From positions 23,009 through 73,515 of the forward strand of contig MNCI01023710.1 in the NCBI GenBank assembly GCA_015680685.1: a stretch of 50,507 nucleotides of DNA, written 5' to 3'. This DNA comes from Gnetum montanum. Lineage: Eukaryota; Streptophyta; Gnetopsida; Gnetales; Gnetaceae. A program made the position numbers and the translations under genes. Below the pieces are notes generated by a model. It was not told where the DNA came from. It searched no databases and was given only the letters and a program-made list of their open reading frames with translations. Below, in pieces: positions 1 through 10,275 of the stretch (positions are counted from its first letter, which is position 1; each line of letters starts with the position of its first letter).

Positions 1-981
1 CCTGTAAATGAATTTGCAGATCAGCATTGTATCCTCCAAATCGTGGGATGTTGTTCATGTCTAATCATTTGATTCGACTATCTTTCAAATGCCTTGTGGG
101 AATCCTAACTACCTCCGTTATGTCAAGCATACTTCAGGTTGTGAGTAGGAGCTCATCATAATCATCTCTTTCATAATGCCTGTGATGTCTACGTTGTTCC
201 CTACTCTCCCTACATTCTTGCCCTTGTCCTCTCTCTCGACTTTCCCATCGAGTTCTTTATGTTCATGGTGGCTGTACCCATATGTGGAAGGAGAGGGTGA
301 GTAATGTGAAGAAGGGGAAGAAGAAGGGGAACCATCACCATGAAGATGTTTCTTGCCTTCTCTTCAGCTACTATGGCCCCGATCATTGTGATGATCCAAG
401 TGCCTGTCCTTAGCATAAGTGGTTGTTCCCTCTGTGAACAGCTGGTGTTCATGAGTATTTGAATTAGGGATATGTATCGTTGATCATAGATTCTGATATC
501 CTTCCTCCTCACCATCATTAGGAGGGGGAACATCATTTGTTAAAGAACTCGTAATAAGGGGTTCCTCATCTCCTATTTGGCTAAGGACATGTGGGGCTTT
601 GCCCTTTAGAAAAGTATGTTGACTCTCCTGCCTTAAGTCTCTCATACGTTGGGCATCAGTGGGATAATAATCCCTCATATCAAAATCTTCTGCAACGTAT
701 TCAGCATAATGCCCTTGCATGCCAATCTATGCCAAGGCACAGAAAAGCATGTGAGAGATTGCTCAATCTGGGGGAAACATAATGTTACCTTGCATATCTC
801 TCCACCACGGCTATTTGTCCTGATGAAGAATAAAAGTAAAGTTGGGGATATACTCATCGGGATGAGTATATGTCATTTTATATTTTTTAGGACTTGGCTA
901 ATTTTGGTTATGTGTTTTATGTTGGCAAATGTCTCGTGTATGATCCTTAGGTGGTGAATTGCTCTTATGAGAAGAAGGCAT
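1..981 (-). pseudogene. E1 gag, N-terminal part, degenerate
   Basis: Gag (structural nucleocapsid precursor) of retrotransposon E1, read leftwards from an ATG at 981 and running off the window. The N-terminus reads MPSSHKSNSPP; then comes a conserved block with NFTFILHQD and a tryptophan pair, followed by DMRDYYPTDAQRMRDL (in-frame piece 484-720). A Ser/Pro/His-rich linker follows (about 210-480), and near the left edge a LDMNNIP..GGYN motif shared with the gag of E6 (44700-44800). Several stops and at least one frame change break it, so it cannot make a full protein. It lies directly downstream of a PBS and LTR, which fixes its identity. Lineage assignment is by context, not by a search. Confidence 0.7.
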
Positions 982-1104
982 TTTTATCAGTGTGCTAATT
1001 TTACCGTTATATGGATTTTATCTTTTGATTAATCCAAAGATTCGTTAAGGCTCACAATGATGTGAGTGATATCCCTTATGTTCAATTCAGTGCAAAGACA
1101 CTTA

Positions 1105-1123
1105 GTCCATGACAACGGTGCCA
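1105..1123 (-). other. E1 primer binding site (tRNA-Asp-like)
   Basis: On the minus strand the LTR ends CTCATCA-like, then one base, then TGGCACCGTTGTCATGGACT. This resembles the TGGCGCCGTTGCCGGGGA site complementary to the 3' end of tRNA-Asp that plant Athila/Tat elements use. Most differences are C-to-T or G-to-A changes at CpG sites. It marks the start of E1 minus-strand DNA synthesis. Confidence 0.65.
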
Positions 1124-1124
1124 A

Positions 1125-2047
1125 TGATGAGTGGCGAGGTACCCCTACACTCAACCATACTAAATGCCTAAATGCCCCATGGAACACTTGGGGTTAATCA
1201 TTCATTGTCTTCCCAGACTTACTTATTGTTGTCATGGTGTATGGTTAAGTAAGTCTGAGATATATGATTTTTACAGTCTTTTATGATTTTTCTCCTATGC
1301 TATGAGGTGAAGGGTTGAGAAAGCTAACTAACTCTAACTAAGGACCTAAGTCTAAATTAACTAGTGTCAACATCCGTTCCCACTTACCGTACATACCCTG
1401 AACTATGCAACTGTGGCTACCAAACGCTAATCATTACTGGGATCACAACACGTAACACATGTGCTCAAAGTGGTCATATTGAGGAACTTAACTAGCCTAA
1501 ACATGATGAACAGTTGATTCCTTGACTAGCCGTACATACCTGTAGATGCTCGTAATCAAGTTGTACTCATCCCATGTTCTAGGAGTTGAGGGTGAGAGAG
1601 ACTAATCGCAATGAGTAGCTGATTCCTTGGTTAGCCCTACACATTCTTCAATGCTCGTAACCAAGTCGTACTCATGCCACACTAATGCATGTAATAAATA
1701 ACATGTAATAAATAACAAATAATAAATCCTATTCCATGCACTGCAAGGTTTATCCACAAAGCTCATCTTTATTGCCTTACACAACTTGTGTTTAGGTACA
1801 AAGCTGCTCGAATAAAGATTCGTTCACTTGGGGACTCCTACTACGGGCACATGGAAAATATTCTATCTCTAGAGTGATCAAACTACCAGAGTTTCCCTAC
1901 TTTAAGTCTAGGATGGGAAATGAGGGGAGTGCCACCTCTTATTTATAGATTTGGCAGCGGACCATGATATCGCGTATGCGACATTGCAAGGGATGACGCG
2001 ATATCGCGTATGCGATATCGTGGCCCATGCGATATCGCGTCTCATCA
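1125..2047 (-). repeat. E1 5' LTR
   Basis: A 923-bp LTR. On the plus strand it starts TGATGAGTGG and ends CTCATCA, giving TGAT/ATCA ends. The PBS follows on its left, so this is the 5' LTR of a minus-strand element whose 3' part lies beyond the window. The start sequence with GGTACCCCTAC and CTCAACCATA is shared with the LTRs at 3805, 9396 and 18573. On its right, gag coding of E2 resumes (2048 onward), so E1 is inserted in E2; the expected 5-bp duplication would be TTGAC (2048-2052) but its partner is off the window. Confidence 0.7.
1941..2036 (-). promoter_or_regulatory. E1 LTR promoter: TATA box and GATATC palindrome cluster
   Basis: A minus-strand TATA box (CTATAAAT, 1941-1948) lies just downstream of four GATATC sites at 1966, 2000, 2014 and 2031, most extended to the palindrome CGATATCG. 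The same TATA-plus-ATATC arrangement occurs in the other LTRs of the window. In this copy the CpGs flanking GATATC are largely intact; in the others they have mostly become TG or CA. A role as U3 enhancer is inferred from position. Confidence 0.6.
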
Positions 2048-3672
2048 TTGACATAGTTGGGGAAATAGGATGTTGAACATGATAAGTGCTTGGGTTTAGA
2101 TGGTATGAAAGGTGTGGCCAATTTGACGATGTCCTCCTCCATCACTGGGGTTTTTTCCAATGTGGTTGAACTTGATATTTCTATATGAAATCTAGATGTA
2201 ACATTCCTTCCCAATGCTCATGTAAATGTGAAAAGATTGGGCATTGGCCCTTGGGGTGATCGTACAGGCAAATGTCACATTGATACATGTGGTTTATAGT
2301 TGAGCCCTTATCCTTTTTTCCTTCAACCCTTCTTTTTGATTGTTGTGTGGTGTCCTATCTTATTTCTTGGTTTGGCATGGTTCCACCTCTAATAATGTTG
2401 GCATATTCTCTACATTTTTCTTGTACCCATTCTATTATCTTATTGATCTTTTCCTCACTTTCATCTAGTGATTTTAGTATTGGAAAATATGATTCCACCT
2501 CCTTGAGGTGAGTTGATTTCTCATCTTTATGATCATGGACCTTTACTATTTTGAGATTTTGATCCTGTTGAGAGCTTTTAACATTCTCCCATCTAGCTAT
2601 TTCTCCTTCTTCTCTTGCTAACTGCTTAATAAGCTCTTGGAATTAGTGGGTTCATAGCTCATATATTTGACCTAGGGCATACATCCCTAGGATCTCCCTG
2701 GCTTCATTATGAAGCCCATCCATGATGTGATATATTAACCTTTGATCAAAGAATCCATGGCCTGGGCATTTGTTTAATAATGAAAAATATCTTTCTAAGG
2801 CCATGTCCAAGGGTTCATGTTTCCCTTGTTTCCACTCTTGGATTTGTCTCCTCCAGGCTAACACTCTTGCATAGGTTTGATATCTTTTAGTGAAGAGTTC
2901 TATCATTGTTAGCCAATTGCAAATTGATTTCAGCTTTAAATACCTATACCATACTTTTTCTTGGCTAACAAGCATCATAGGAAAGAGTCTTAAGTCTTTA
3001 CCATCCATTATCATTGTTTTTCCATACACAGGCATCATAGAAGGCTTGTAAATGATGTTGCAAATCTAAATCATAGCCTCCTGAAAACTTGGGAAAGTTA
3101 TTTAAGTTAAGCCTAGGTAGATAGCTTTCCTTGCAATGCCTATGGGATATTTGAATAGCTTCTTGTATATGCATTAGGCTCTTAGTGGCCAGTAGGGGTT
3201 CATCATCACTAGGTAGGTTATGAATTTATGAGTTGGGACAATGTTGTCTTCATCCATGTTGGCATTCCTAACTTTTCCCATGGGCTTGACTTTTATTTCT
3301 ACACCAAACCCTTGAAAGATGATCATCCATGTCACGACTTGATGTTGAAGGAGTAGAGGAAGAGAAAGAACTGGAAGACTCGTCATGACTTTTGTAAGTC
3401 TCCCAATCATCCCTAGCTAAATTCTTGTTAACCATTGAGAAGGTCATAAGCCTTACAGGCCCCCTCATTCTATGGGATGTCCCATCCTTACTAGAGGTAT
3501 CAGAGTTGGATGACAAGGTTCCTTGAGTGCCATTGGAATGCTCATGAACATAGCAGACCCCTACATAAGATTGACTACTCCAAACTTTGTCTTCATCATC
3601 ATATATTTCGTTGGTTCTCCAATGAATTGCCTCACTAGTTGTTGCGTTATCATAGTCTTGTGAGAGAGACAT
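2048..3672 (-). pseudogene. E2 gag with compact zinc knuckle, degenerate
   Basis: Gag of E2, from an ATG at 3672 (MSLSQDYDNATTSEA) to the E1 insertion at 2047. Order: a Ser-rich N-terminal region (3268-3672); the capsid-like retrotransposon gag domain with GGYDLDLQHHLQAFYDAC (about 3050-3110) and ERYFSLLNKCPGHGF (2652-3038); a charged helix; and a zinc knuckle C-D-I-C-x3-H-x4-C at 2241-2279. It is more diverged from E1 and E4 gag than those are from each other, so E2 looks like a separate subfamily. Stops near 2650 and 3260 plus frame changes break it. Spacer coding continues up to the E1 LTR, which shows that E1 interrupted it. Confidence 0.7.
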
Positions 3673-3784
3673 TATTTTGAATTATGTGTGAATTATTTGC
3701 AATTACTTTCTTTCTAAAAGATATATCATCAAGGCTTCATTACAATGATCTTGGATGATGTAACTAATCTAAATAACTAGCATT

Positions 3785-3803
3785 GTCCCCAACAACGGTG
3801 TCA
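3785..3803 (-). other. E2 primer binding site (tRNA-Asp-like)
   Basis: On the minus strand TGACACCGTTGTTGGGGAC follows the LTR end after one base. It is close to the tRNA-Asp site TGGCGCCGTTGCCGGGGA, with changes mostly at CpG positions. Confidence 0.7.
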
Positions 3804-3804
3804 A

Positions 3805-4665
3805 TGATGAGTGATGAGGTACCCCTACGCTCAACCATATGAATATGAGTGTGTACACACAATCTGGATGAACTCTATAGATGGACTATTTATGGTCTCT
3901 AGATAATTACACATTGATCGCAATTCGCTATCTTCCCACCTGGACTAGTATTTTCTTTGTCATGTATGGTTTAGTCCAAAGTGAGGTGAATGATGGGGTC
4001 CTAACTAATGCTACTCCTAGAGATGATGGAAAATAATATTAACCTAAGCTAATAGGCAATAAAAAGTGAAGTCTAAACTAGCCTAAGTGTGATGAGCATC
4101 TATCCTTAATCATTTGTGCACATCTTGGACCTTGTGTACTACTTCTGGGATTACCAAACATACATTACTTGAGCACTCCTAGATATGCTACTGGGTTACC
4201 AAGTAGTTAGACTTAAATGTTCATGATTAAGTCATACTCATTTAGTATTTAACAAAAAGAATAATCAATGATGATAAAGAAATATTAACGAAGAAAATAA
4301 TAAATAACAATTAACAATTGAAGTAATTAAAGGCTAAGTGAATGCTGCAATGATGGAGTAATCTCGATCTTTAGTGCTGATCATGTGCTTGTCCAAGCAC
4401 GTCACACTCAAATAAAGGTTCCATACAATTACAATCATCACACTACGGGCATGCACTAGGGAAAGAATGAAACTAACTAAAAAATAACAAAAAGGCTCTA
4501 TCTAGAATTACCCAAAAATACCCTTTTCTGTGCACTCGAATGTTGTATTTATAGGCCTACACAAGAATCATGATATCGTGTATTTGATATCATTATCTAG
4601 GCTATAATATCATGTACCCAATATTGAGGATCTGATATCAGGGCCTGGCAAACTAAAATCCATCA
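3805..4665 (-). repeat. E2 5' LTR
   Basis: An 861-bp LTR that starts TGATGAGTGATG and ends ATCCATCA on the plus strand. It has a minus-strand TATA box (CTATAAATA, 4546-4554) and a degraded ATATC cluster (about 4570-4640). A PBS and gag lie on the left. On the right (4666 onward) is the 3' non-coding region of E3, with no polypurine tract at the border, so the LTR belongs to E2 as its 5' LTR and E2 is nested in E3. The expected target duplication is ATTTC (4666-4670), with its partner outside the window. Confidence 0.65.
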
Positions 4666-5664
4666 ATTTCTATTCAATATCCAAACCAAGTCGAGACCAC
4701 TTACTAGTAACATCGCATTGCATCATCCCAAAACTAGCAACCACAAGACTACCACTACTACAAGAAATATTAACACTTAGAAATGAAGTGCATGAAAGTA
4801 GTTTATTAATAGCATATTTTATTTTTTAAAGAAGACTTAGCCATTGAACAAAGGATTTCCTTCAAGCATGGGTAACATGTCTTTCTAGCCCTATAAATAA
4901 TGCAAGTCCAAGAAACCTTGAAATTACTAAGAAGTCACCTACCTTTAGGTATAATCAACATGTCTATCTATTGGAACTCCCATAAGTTTTATTTTGTGCA
5001 TTTATTATGTTATTATTGTGTAAACCTTATCAAAGGACTACCTTCAAGCATGGATAACATGTCTTTCTAGGGACATTGTAAAGGATCACCTATTTTAGAC
5101 ATACTTCCATTATTCGTTCAAACCCTAGTAAACAATACAATTTATTAGTAGGATAAGCCATATACCCTTGATGTGACATCCTTTTCATTCCCACTTTGTT
5201 ATTCACTTTTTTATCTAGGCTTAATAATCGTAATTTTATTTTAGTTTTATTATGAAAAGAATATGATTATGTCCATGATAAGAACCTCTTATTATTGGAA
5301 ATGAGTGAATGGATGATGTGGTCTCATTATATATAGAATCGTTCTTTCAATGATTTGATAATATATGGATAAATTCACATTATTGGGACTACATCTTATT
5401 TTATTCCTTACACTTTATTAGAGAATTTAACAAAAATACATTTAAAAAAGATGATGAAAAATTGTAGAAGAATGATAAGGATATTAAAAATGATAAGACT
5501 TGAAATATGTAGAAAGAATTTTAAAAGGTATTCAAGAATAGAAAGTGATTAAAAAAATTGGAAAAATAGAAAAGAATATACAAATAGGAAAAGTAATAGA
5601 TAAAAAGGTAAAGAAGTAGAAAAATGTTAGAAGGAAAATTAGTGCCTAAGCATCACATTTGACA
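4666..5664 (-). mobile_element. E3 3' non-coding region downstream of integrase
   Basis: AT-rich stretch without coding capacity. It is related to 10276-12210 of E4 and, in reverse complement, to 47281-48840 of E6: shared blocks include a CATGGGTAACATGTCTTTCTAG-like motif (here twice, near 4868 and 5048) and a TTATTGGGACTACA-like block near 5385. It is the long post-integrase region typical of Athila/Tat elements. No env-like frame is visible. Confidence 0.55.
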
Positions 5665-5677
5665 CCCCCATGACTAG
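5665..5677 (-). other. E3 polypurine motif after integrase
   Basis: The minus strand reads CTAGTCATGGGGG. The same motif occurs at 12211-12223 in E4, and again beside the E4 3' LTR (10263-10275). Here it lies about 1 kb inside the element, at the end of the integrase region, so it is probably an extra, internal polypurine tract. Confidence 0.45.
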
Positions 5678-5843
5678 GATTAAAAGTGAATCTCTGGAAG
5701 ATTTACCAAGTGGTCAACTACTTGGTAGAGAGGGTAGAGTCCTTGACAGAGTAGCAAAAGTCATGGTATGATTTGACTTGCTGAATATTAACAAGGATCA
5801 TTGTTTATGGATTTTTTAAGTTGTAGATCTACATGGTGCAAGA

Positions 5844-6623
5844 TTAGTATGTAGCATGGATGATATATGGTTCTTCCCATAACATTTGAAACTTCGCCTT
5901 TTGTGGGACATGGTTAGGATTATTGTAGAGGACATTATCACCTGGCTTATTTGACACTTGTCTTATTCTAGCATCATGCCTATATTTAGAGTAATTTTTA
6001 TGAATATCATTACTCATTTGGGCTACTAATTGATTCTCATCTAAAATATTGAGGTTCATGAGATGTTCTCTTTGGGCTAAACTTAAATCAAGGTCAAGTG
6101 CACTAGCAATAAAAAGGACATTGAGTTATACTTGAATTAGTACTATGAATAGTTTTTTGTAAACTAACTCATATAGGGAATGCCCTATAGGAATTTTCTA
6201 GGTGGATCTATACACCCATAGAGCATCATTATGTTTCATACTCTAAACCTTCCTATAATGAATAACCATTCTAGTTAATATTCATGTGATCTCCCAATTA
6301 GTCACTTATGCTTGATCATTTACTTGGGGATGGCATGGTATAGTTACTTTGTGAGTCACCTCTAGTTGTTACATTAGCTTTTTGAATGTAACTCCCATAA
6401 AATGAGTTCCATTATTGGATATGAGCATGTATGGTACTTCAAATATATTCACTACATATTGTTGAAAGAATTTAGGAATTATTTTGGCTATGTAATCCTT
6501 GACTGTAGCCACTTCTGCCAACCTTGTATAATAATTAACTATCTCTATAATGTAACATTTTCTATTGTACATTGATGTGATGGAACTCATGAAATCAATT
6601 CCCCAAATATCGAAAGGTTTCAA
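5844..6623 (-). pseudogene. E3 integrase, degenerate
   Basis: Integrase (strand transfer of element DNA into the chromosome). The core domain (6369-6623) starts with FDIWGIDFMSS, which holds the first catalytic Asp, and later has LISNNGTHF, where the second catalytic Asp of the usual DNG is Asn. The C-terminal domain (5844-6059) has LMNLNILDENQLVAQ and GDNVLYNNPN.., typical of the gypsy integrase C-terminus. The stretch between (6060-6368) carries stops and frame changes. The changed catalytic residue and the stops mean it is inactive. It lies downstream of RNase H, as expected for gypsy order. Confidence 0.75.
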
Positions 6624-6861
6624 TAGTTGTACACACTATTGTGGTCCTTCATTTTTGGTTGTCATCCCTCCATCTCTTTAACATCTTTCACAAGACTATG
6701 TAAACTGATGTGCATCCTTGAATATGATGGGCCAAAAGTAGCTTACCATCATCAATTAATACAGTTCTTCATCCTATATAGTGACCATCACATGGTCTTC
6801 ATGTGTATCCTATAGGATTCTTTGTTGAATTTCTTTTGGAATGCACCATCTTACTAACCCA

Positions 6862-7890
6862 TCAATTCTTGTAAAGGTTCTCATTAATTTTGATATATAT
6901 TTTCACTTTGTGGAGGAAGTTCTCCTTTTGTTTCTTGTCCCACTCAGTAGGAAGCTCTTCTGTAGTGAGATAAGTTAGGTAATTAGTAATCCATGACTTT
7001 CCTATTAAGTTAATAGCCATTGTGAATTTTGTAAATAAATTTTCATCAAGAAATTGGTCTACTAGTGGTTCATTATTCTCTTGGGGTTCCCATCTTAGTC
7101 TTGATAAATGATCTACTATCATATTATTAATTTCTTTCTTGTCAATCATGGTGATATCAAATTCTTGTAAGATAACTAGACATCTTATAACTCTAGGACT
7201 AACTGATGGCTTGTTCATTGAAAATCTAATGGCACTATGATTTTTGTGGACATATGTGGGATACTTGAGCACATAATGTATAAATTTTTTAAGTGTATAC
7301 ACCATAGTCATTAGCTATTTTTCTGTTGTGGTGTAGTTAAGTTGTGCCCTAGTGATGCTTCAATTAGTGCAATGTATATAATATGGTATTCTCTGCTTAT
7401 CCATTGAGTTAGTAATACTCCTAGTGCATAGTTTGAAGCATCCATCATAATGTGGAAAGGCTTCAACTCCATTGTTAATTTACTTCTAAAAGATGTTGAC
7501 TTCAAGTCTCTAAAATATAGCAACTGCATTACAGAAGCCAAAGGGTGTTTGCTTGTATGCAAACATTCCCCATGGATTGGTGAATGTAGTTTTTTTTATC
7601 TTCTAGTGTAATGCAAATTTGATTATACCCACTATATCCATCTAACAAGTTCTAATACTAGTGTCCTTCTATAGTATCCAAGGCTTGGTTAACAAATGAT
7701 AGAGAAAAATGATTCTTGAAGGTTGCCATGGTTAACAATCTAAAATCAATACAAATCCTCCATTTACACCTTTCTTTGGTACAATGAGTAATAGGCTAAT
7801 CCATTCATTATTTGCTATAGGACAAATGAACCCCACTTTCGACAAATTTTCTAGTTCTTACTTAACAACTTCCTTAAGCTTTGGGTTCAA
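6862..7890 (-). pseudogene. E3 reverse transcriptase and RNase H, internally deleted
   Basis: Read from about 7890 leftwards. The RT N-terminus has NEWISLLLIVPKKG (about 7780-7830); then NPWGMFAYKQTPFGFCNA (about 7520-7575). The frame then passes within about 20 codons to the RNase H start (MELKPFHIMMDASNYALG, near 7430-7470). The segment that should carry the YxDD-type catalytic box and thumb is therefore missing. RNase H continues as VLKYPTYVHKNHSAIRF and VIRCLVILQEFDITMID (6862-7311), followed by the DHLSRL motif and the linker before integrase. The copy cannot be active. Confidence 0.75.
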
Positions 7891-8449
7891 CCTTTGTTGA
7901 TCTTGGTAGCATGGTTTGGCAACTAATTCTGTATAGATTCAATGTTGGCATATACATGGATCAATTCTAGTGATCTCGTCATAGAACCATGAAAATGTAG
8001 TTGCCCATTTATTTACCACTTCAACTAATTTTGTCTTTTGTTCCTTATTAAGTTTGGAATTTATAAATATTAGCTTTTTATTATTTAGAAAGGCATATTC
8101 AAGAGCATCTAGTAGGGCTTTCAGTTCTAAGAGTTATGATTCATATGTCTCTTATATCTCTAAGCTTTTCCGTTCAATATCTTCCTCTTAATATGAATTA
8201 ATATGAGGAGGTAGTCTTTTAAGCTATTCTAACTTATCAATTTCTTCTACATAATTACTTGTGATTTTATTTGTCAGTTCCATGCATATATTGGATTTGG
8301 ACTCATCTTCAATTATCATCCATTGTGTGTCTTACTGTTGGATGGCTGGTATATATAGGTACTTTTGTACACACATGTCTTCTATACATCCATTGCATGT
8401 TGTGTTGGAGTTATTATTTATGATCTAAATTATTTGTACAAAATTACAT

Positions 8450-8930
8450 CCATTATCATTGTATGTAATACATGGAACTTTCCATCATTGTACAATTCTA
8501 GTTTCACCTCCTTTAAATATTTTCAAGGATAAGTCTCTGATTCCTAACTTAGCATCTATTTCTATGTCATGTTCTTTCCATAATTATAGGAAATTCCCCT
8601 TTATTTTTCCTCATGTGGATGACAAGAAAATCAAAAGAATAGGACTAGCCACTTATCATGGTGGTGACATCTTTCACTTATCCAAGTGAAACAACAATTT
8701 TCTTATCTAAAAGCTCTAGTTGGATGTTGCTTTTCTTTAGTGAAAAAAGATTCAACGCTTTGTACATATCTTGTGAAATCAGATTTATCCCTAATCCAAA
8801 ATCTACTAGAGCCTTTCTAGATTTATGTCCTACAATCTATAACTATACTAAGGTAATTTCAAGATCTATTCTATTCTTAGAAAGTACTCCTACATTAATT
8901 GAATGTGTGATTGTTTGAGTGAGCATGACA
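8450..8930 (-). pseudogene. E3 aspartic protease region, degenerate
   Basis: Minus-strand remnants of the retroviral-type protease that cleaves gag-pol. KALVDFGLGINLI (about 8790-8830) aligns with the active-site loop usually written LLD-S/T-G-x-x-x-N; here the residue after Asp is Phe. Downstream, IDAKLGIRDLSL (about 8530-8570) matches the conserved C-terminal GRAWLSTIDAKLGIRELSLEIS-type segment found in E4, E5 and E6. Plus-strand open frames at 8459-8918 are shadows of it. Broken by stops. Confidence 0.6.
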
Positions 8931-9395
8931 ATGATCAAGTTCTGATTCGTAGGTGTTGATGCGATGGATGTATGTGAAGTTTCCATCATTTGAACCTTTT
9001 TAGAACTTATCTTAAAAAAGGACCTTTTTAGGTCCTTGGTTTACTTGTTATGACATCCTTTTATGTATTAACTTCCCTAGTGGCACTTTTTTATTACAAC
9101 TATATTGGAAAATCTCCTTACATAACTAGTGGCAACATTGGTGGTAGGGAGTTAGGAGTTTCAAGTAATGAACCAATTGTTGGTTGGTGTGCATAAGAGT
9201 TTGGATCCATTTGTAAAATCATGGGACTATATATTATGGTGAATAGTAGTGGAGGAGGTATTGACCAAAGAGTTCCCCAGAGAGATTGGACATTGAACAT
9301 AATATCTATATTTAGAAAGATTTGGTTACCTATATGGATATTCCTACCTTGGTGGTGGCATCCCCCATGCCTATGGTTGTTGTCACTATTGTTGG
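8931..9395 (-). pseudogene. E3 gag-PR spacer, left part
   Basis: Minus-strand coding remnant rich in Gln, Pro, Trp and Tyr (QxWGMPPPRYPY type), the same spacer that follows the zinc knuckle in E5 (21500-22050) and E6 (45650-45950). It stops abruptly at the E4 3' LTR (9396), and its continuation is found at 19478, on the other side of E4. Joining the two gives the uninterrupted order seen in E5 (ACTATTGCTGGTATTG near 21952). Confidence 0.6.
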
Positions 9396-10260
9396 TGATG
9401 AGCAACGGGGCACCCCTATGCCAAACCGTACGAATCACAAGTGTTCATGTGTGATCTAATTGAATTCCCCAAATCTTAAGTTCTTAAGTACACTAGTTCC
9501 AAGATGCGAAATCTAATCATGACAATCGTTGTCTTCTCAACCATACTTGTGGACATTAATGATATGATTAAGTATAATTAAGGAACATGATTTTTATTAT
9601 TTTATATTTTATTTTTCTACGATTAAAATAGGTTGAAACATAATTTATAATTAATTTATCTTAATCTAATTGTTGATTAATAACTAACTATCCTAACATA
9701 AGTATCTAATCCCACTTTCTATGCACATCTTGAACATGTATAATGCTGCTAGGTTACCAAATATTAAGTGTTGCTAGGATTACCAAGAGTTATACACATG
9801 CTCAAAGCAGTCATACTTATGTGCTTAATTAATTGACTACTATTGAATCTAATTATCTTAATTATTAAAGAGAATTGCATGAAACATTAAATGTACAAAT
9901 AAAGTATTTAAGCTAGCCTAGGTGCTCCAAGGTTTCATAAAAAATATTGTCTTTATTTTTGCACACACTGCCATGCTCAAGTACAATAGTGTTGGAACAA
10001 AGATTTGTACACTTAATGAATTTTTTTGCTAGAACTTTGGAAAATATTCTAACTATGGAAAAAAAACTATAAGAGCTTTAGTATATTATGACAAAAACTC
10101 TCCCCAAATTGTGTGCCCAAGTGCTATATTTATAGGTCAACACATACCGTATGATATCATATATTCGACATTGCATCTTTGGGTCCAATATTGAGTATCT
10201 AATATCGAGGCTCCAATATCGTGTATTTGATATCAGATCACAAAAAAACATCATTTATCA
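9396..10260 (-). repeat. E4 3' LTR
   Basis: An 865-bp LTR that starts TGATGAGCAACG and ends CATTTATCA on the plus strand. A minus-strand TATA box (CTATAAATA, 10127-10135) and an ATATC cluster (about 10146-10236) are present. The polypurine tract follows directly on the right. It is homologous along its length to 18573-19477. Confidence 0.75.
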
Positions 10261-10262
10261 TA

Positions 10263-10275
10263 CCCCCATAACTAA
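10263..10275 (-). other. E4 terminal polypurine tract
   Basis: The minus strand reads TTAGTTATGGGGG, then TA, then the 3' LTR start TGATAAATG. Position and G-run fit the primer for plus-strand DNA synthesis. Confidence 0.6.

Noticed and set aside
2041-2062. CTCATCATTGACATAGTTGGGG looks like an LTR end plus PBS on the plus strand.
   Set aside because: The right side continues E2 gag coding on the minus strand, and the LTR is clearly minus-oriented. The likeness is probably chance, aided by the inverted TGAT/ATCA ends.
3805-5664. A single long LTR (1.86 kb) shared by two neighbouring elements, with PBS on one side and a polypurine motif on the other.
   Set aside because: The E4 LTR pair shows that LTRs are about 0.87-0.91 kb and end just after the ATATC cluster. 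The part from 4666 to 5664 matches post-integrase regions, so the G-run at 5665 is internal.
8459-8918. Plus-strand open frames, and similar ones at 20552-21178 and 22225-22523.
   Set aside because: Antisense shadows of the E3 and E5 protease, RT and gag regions.
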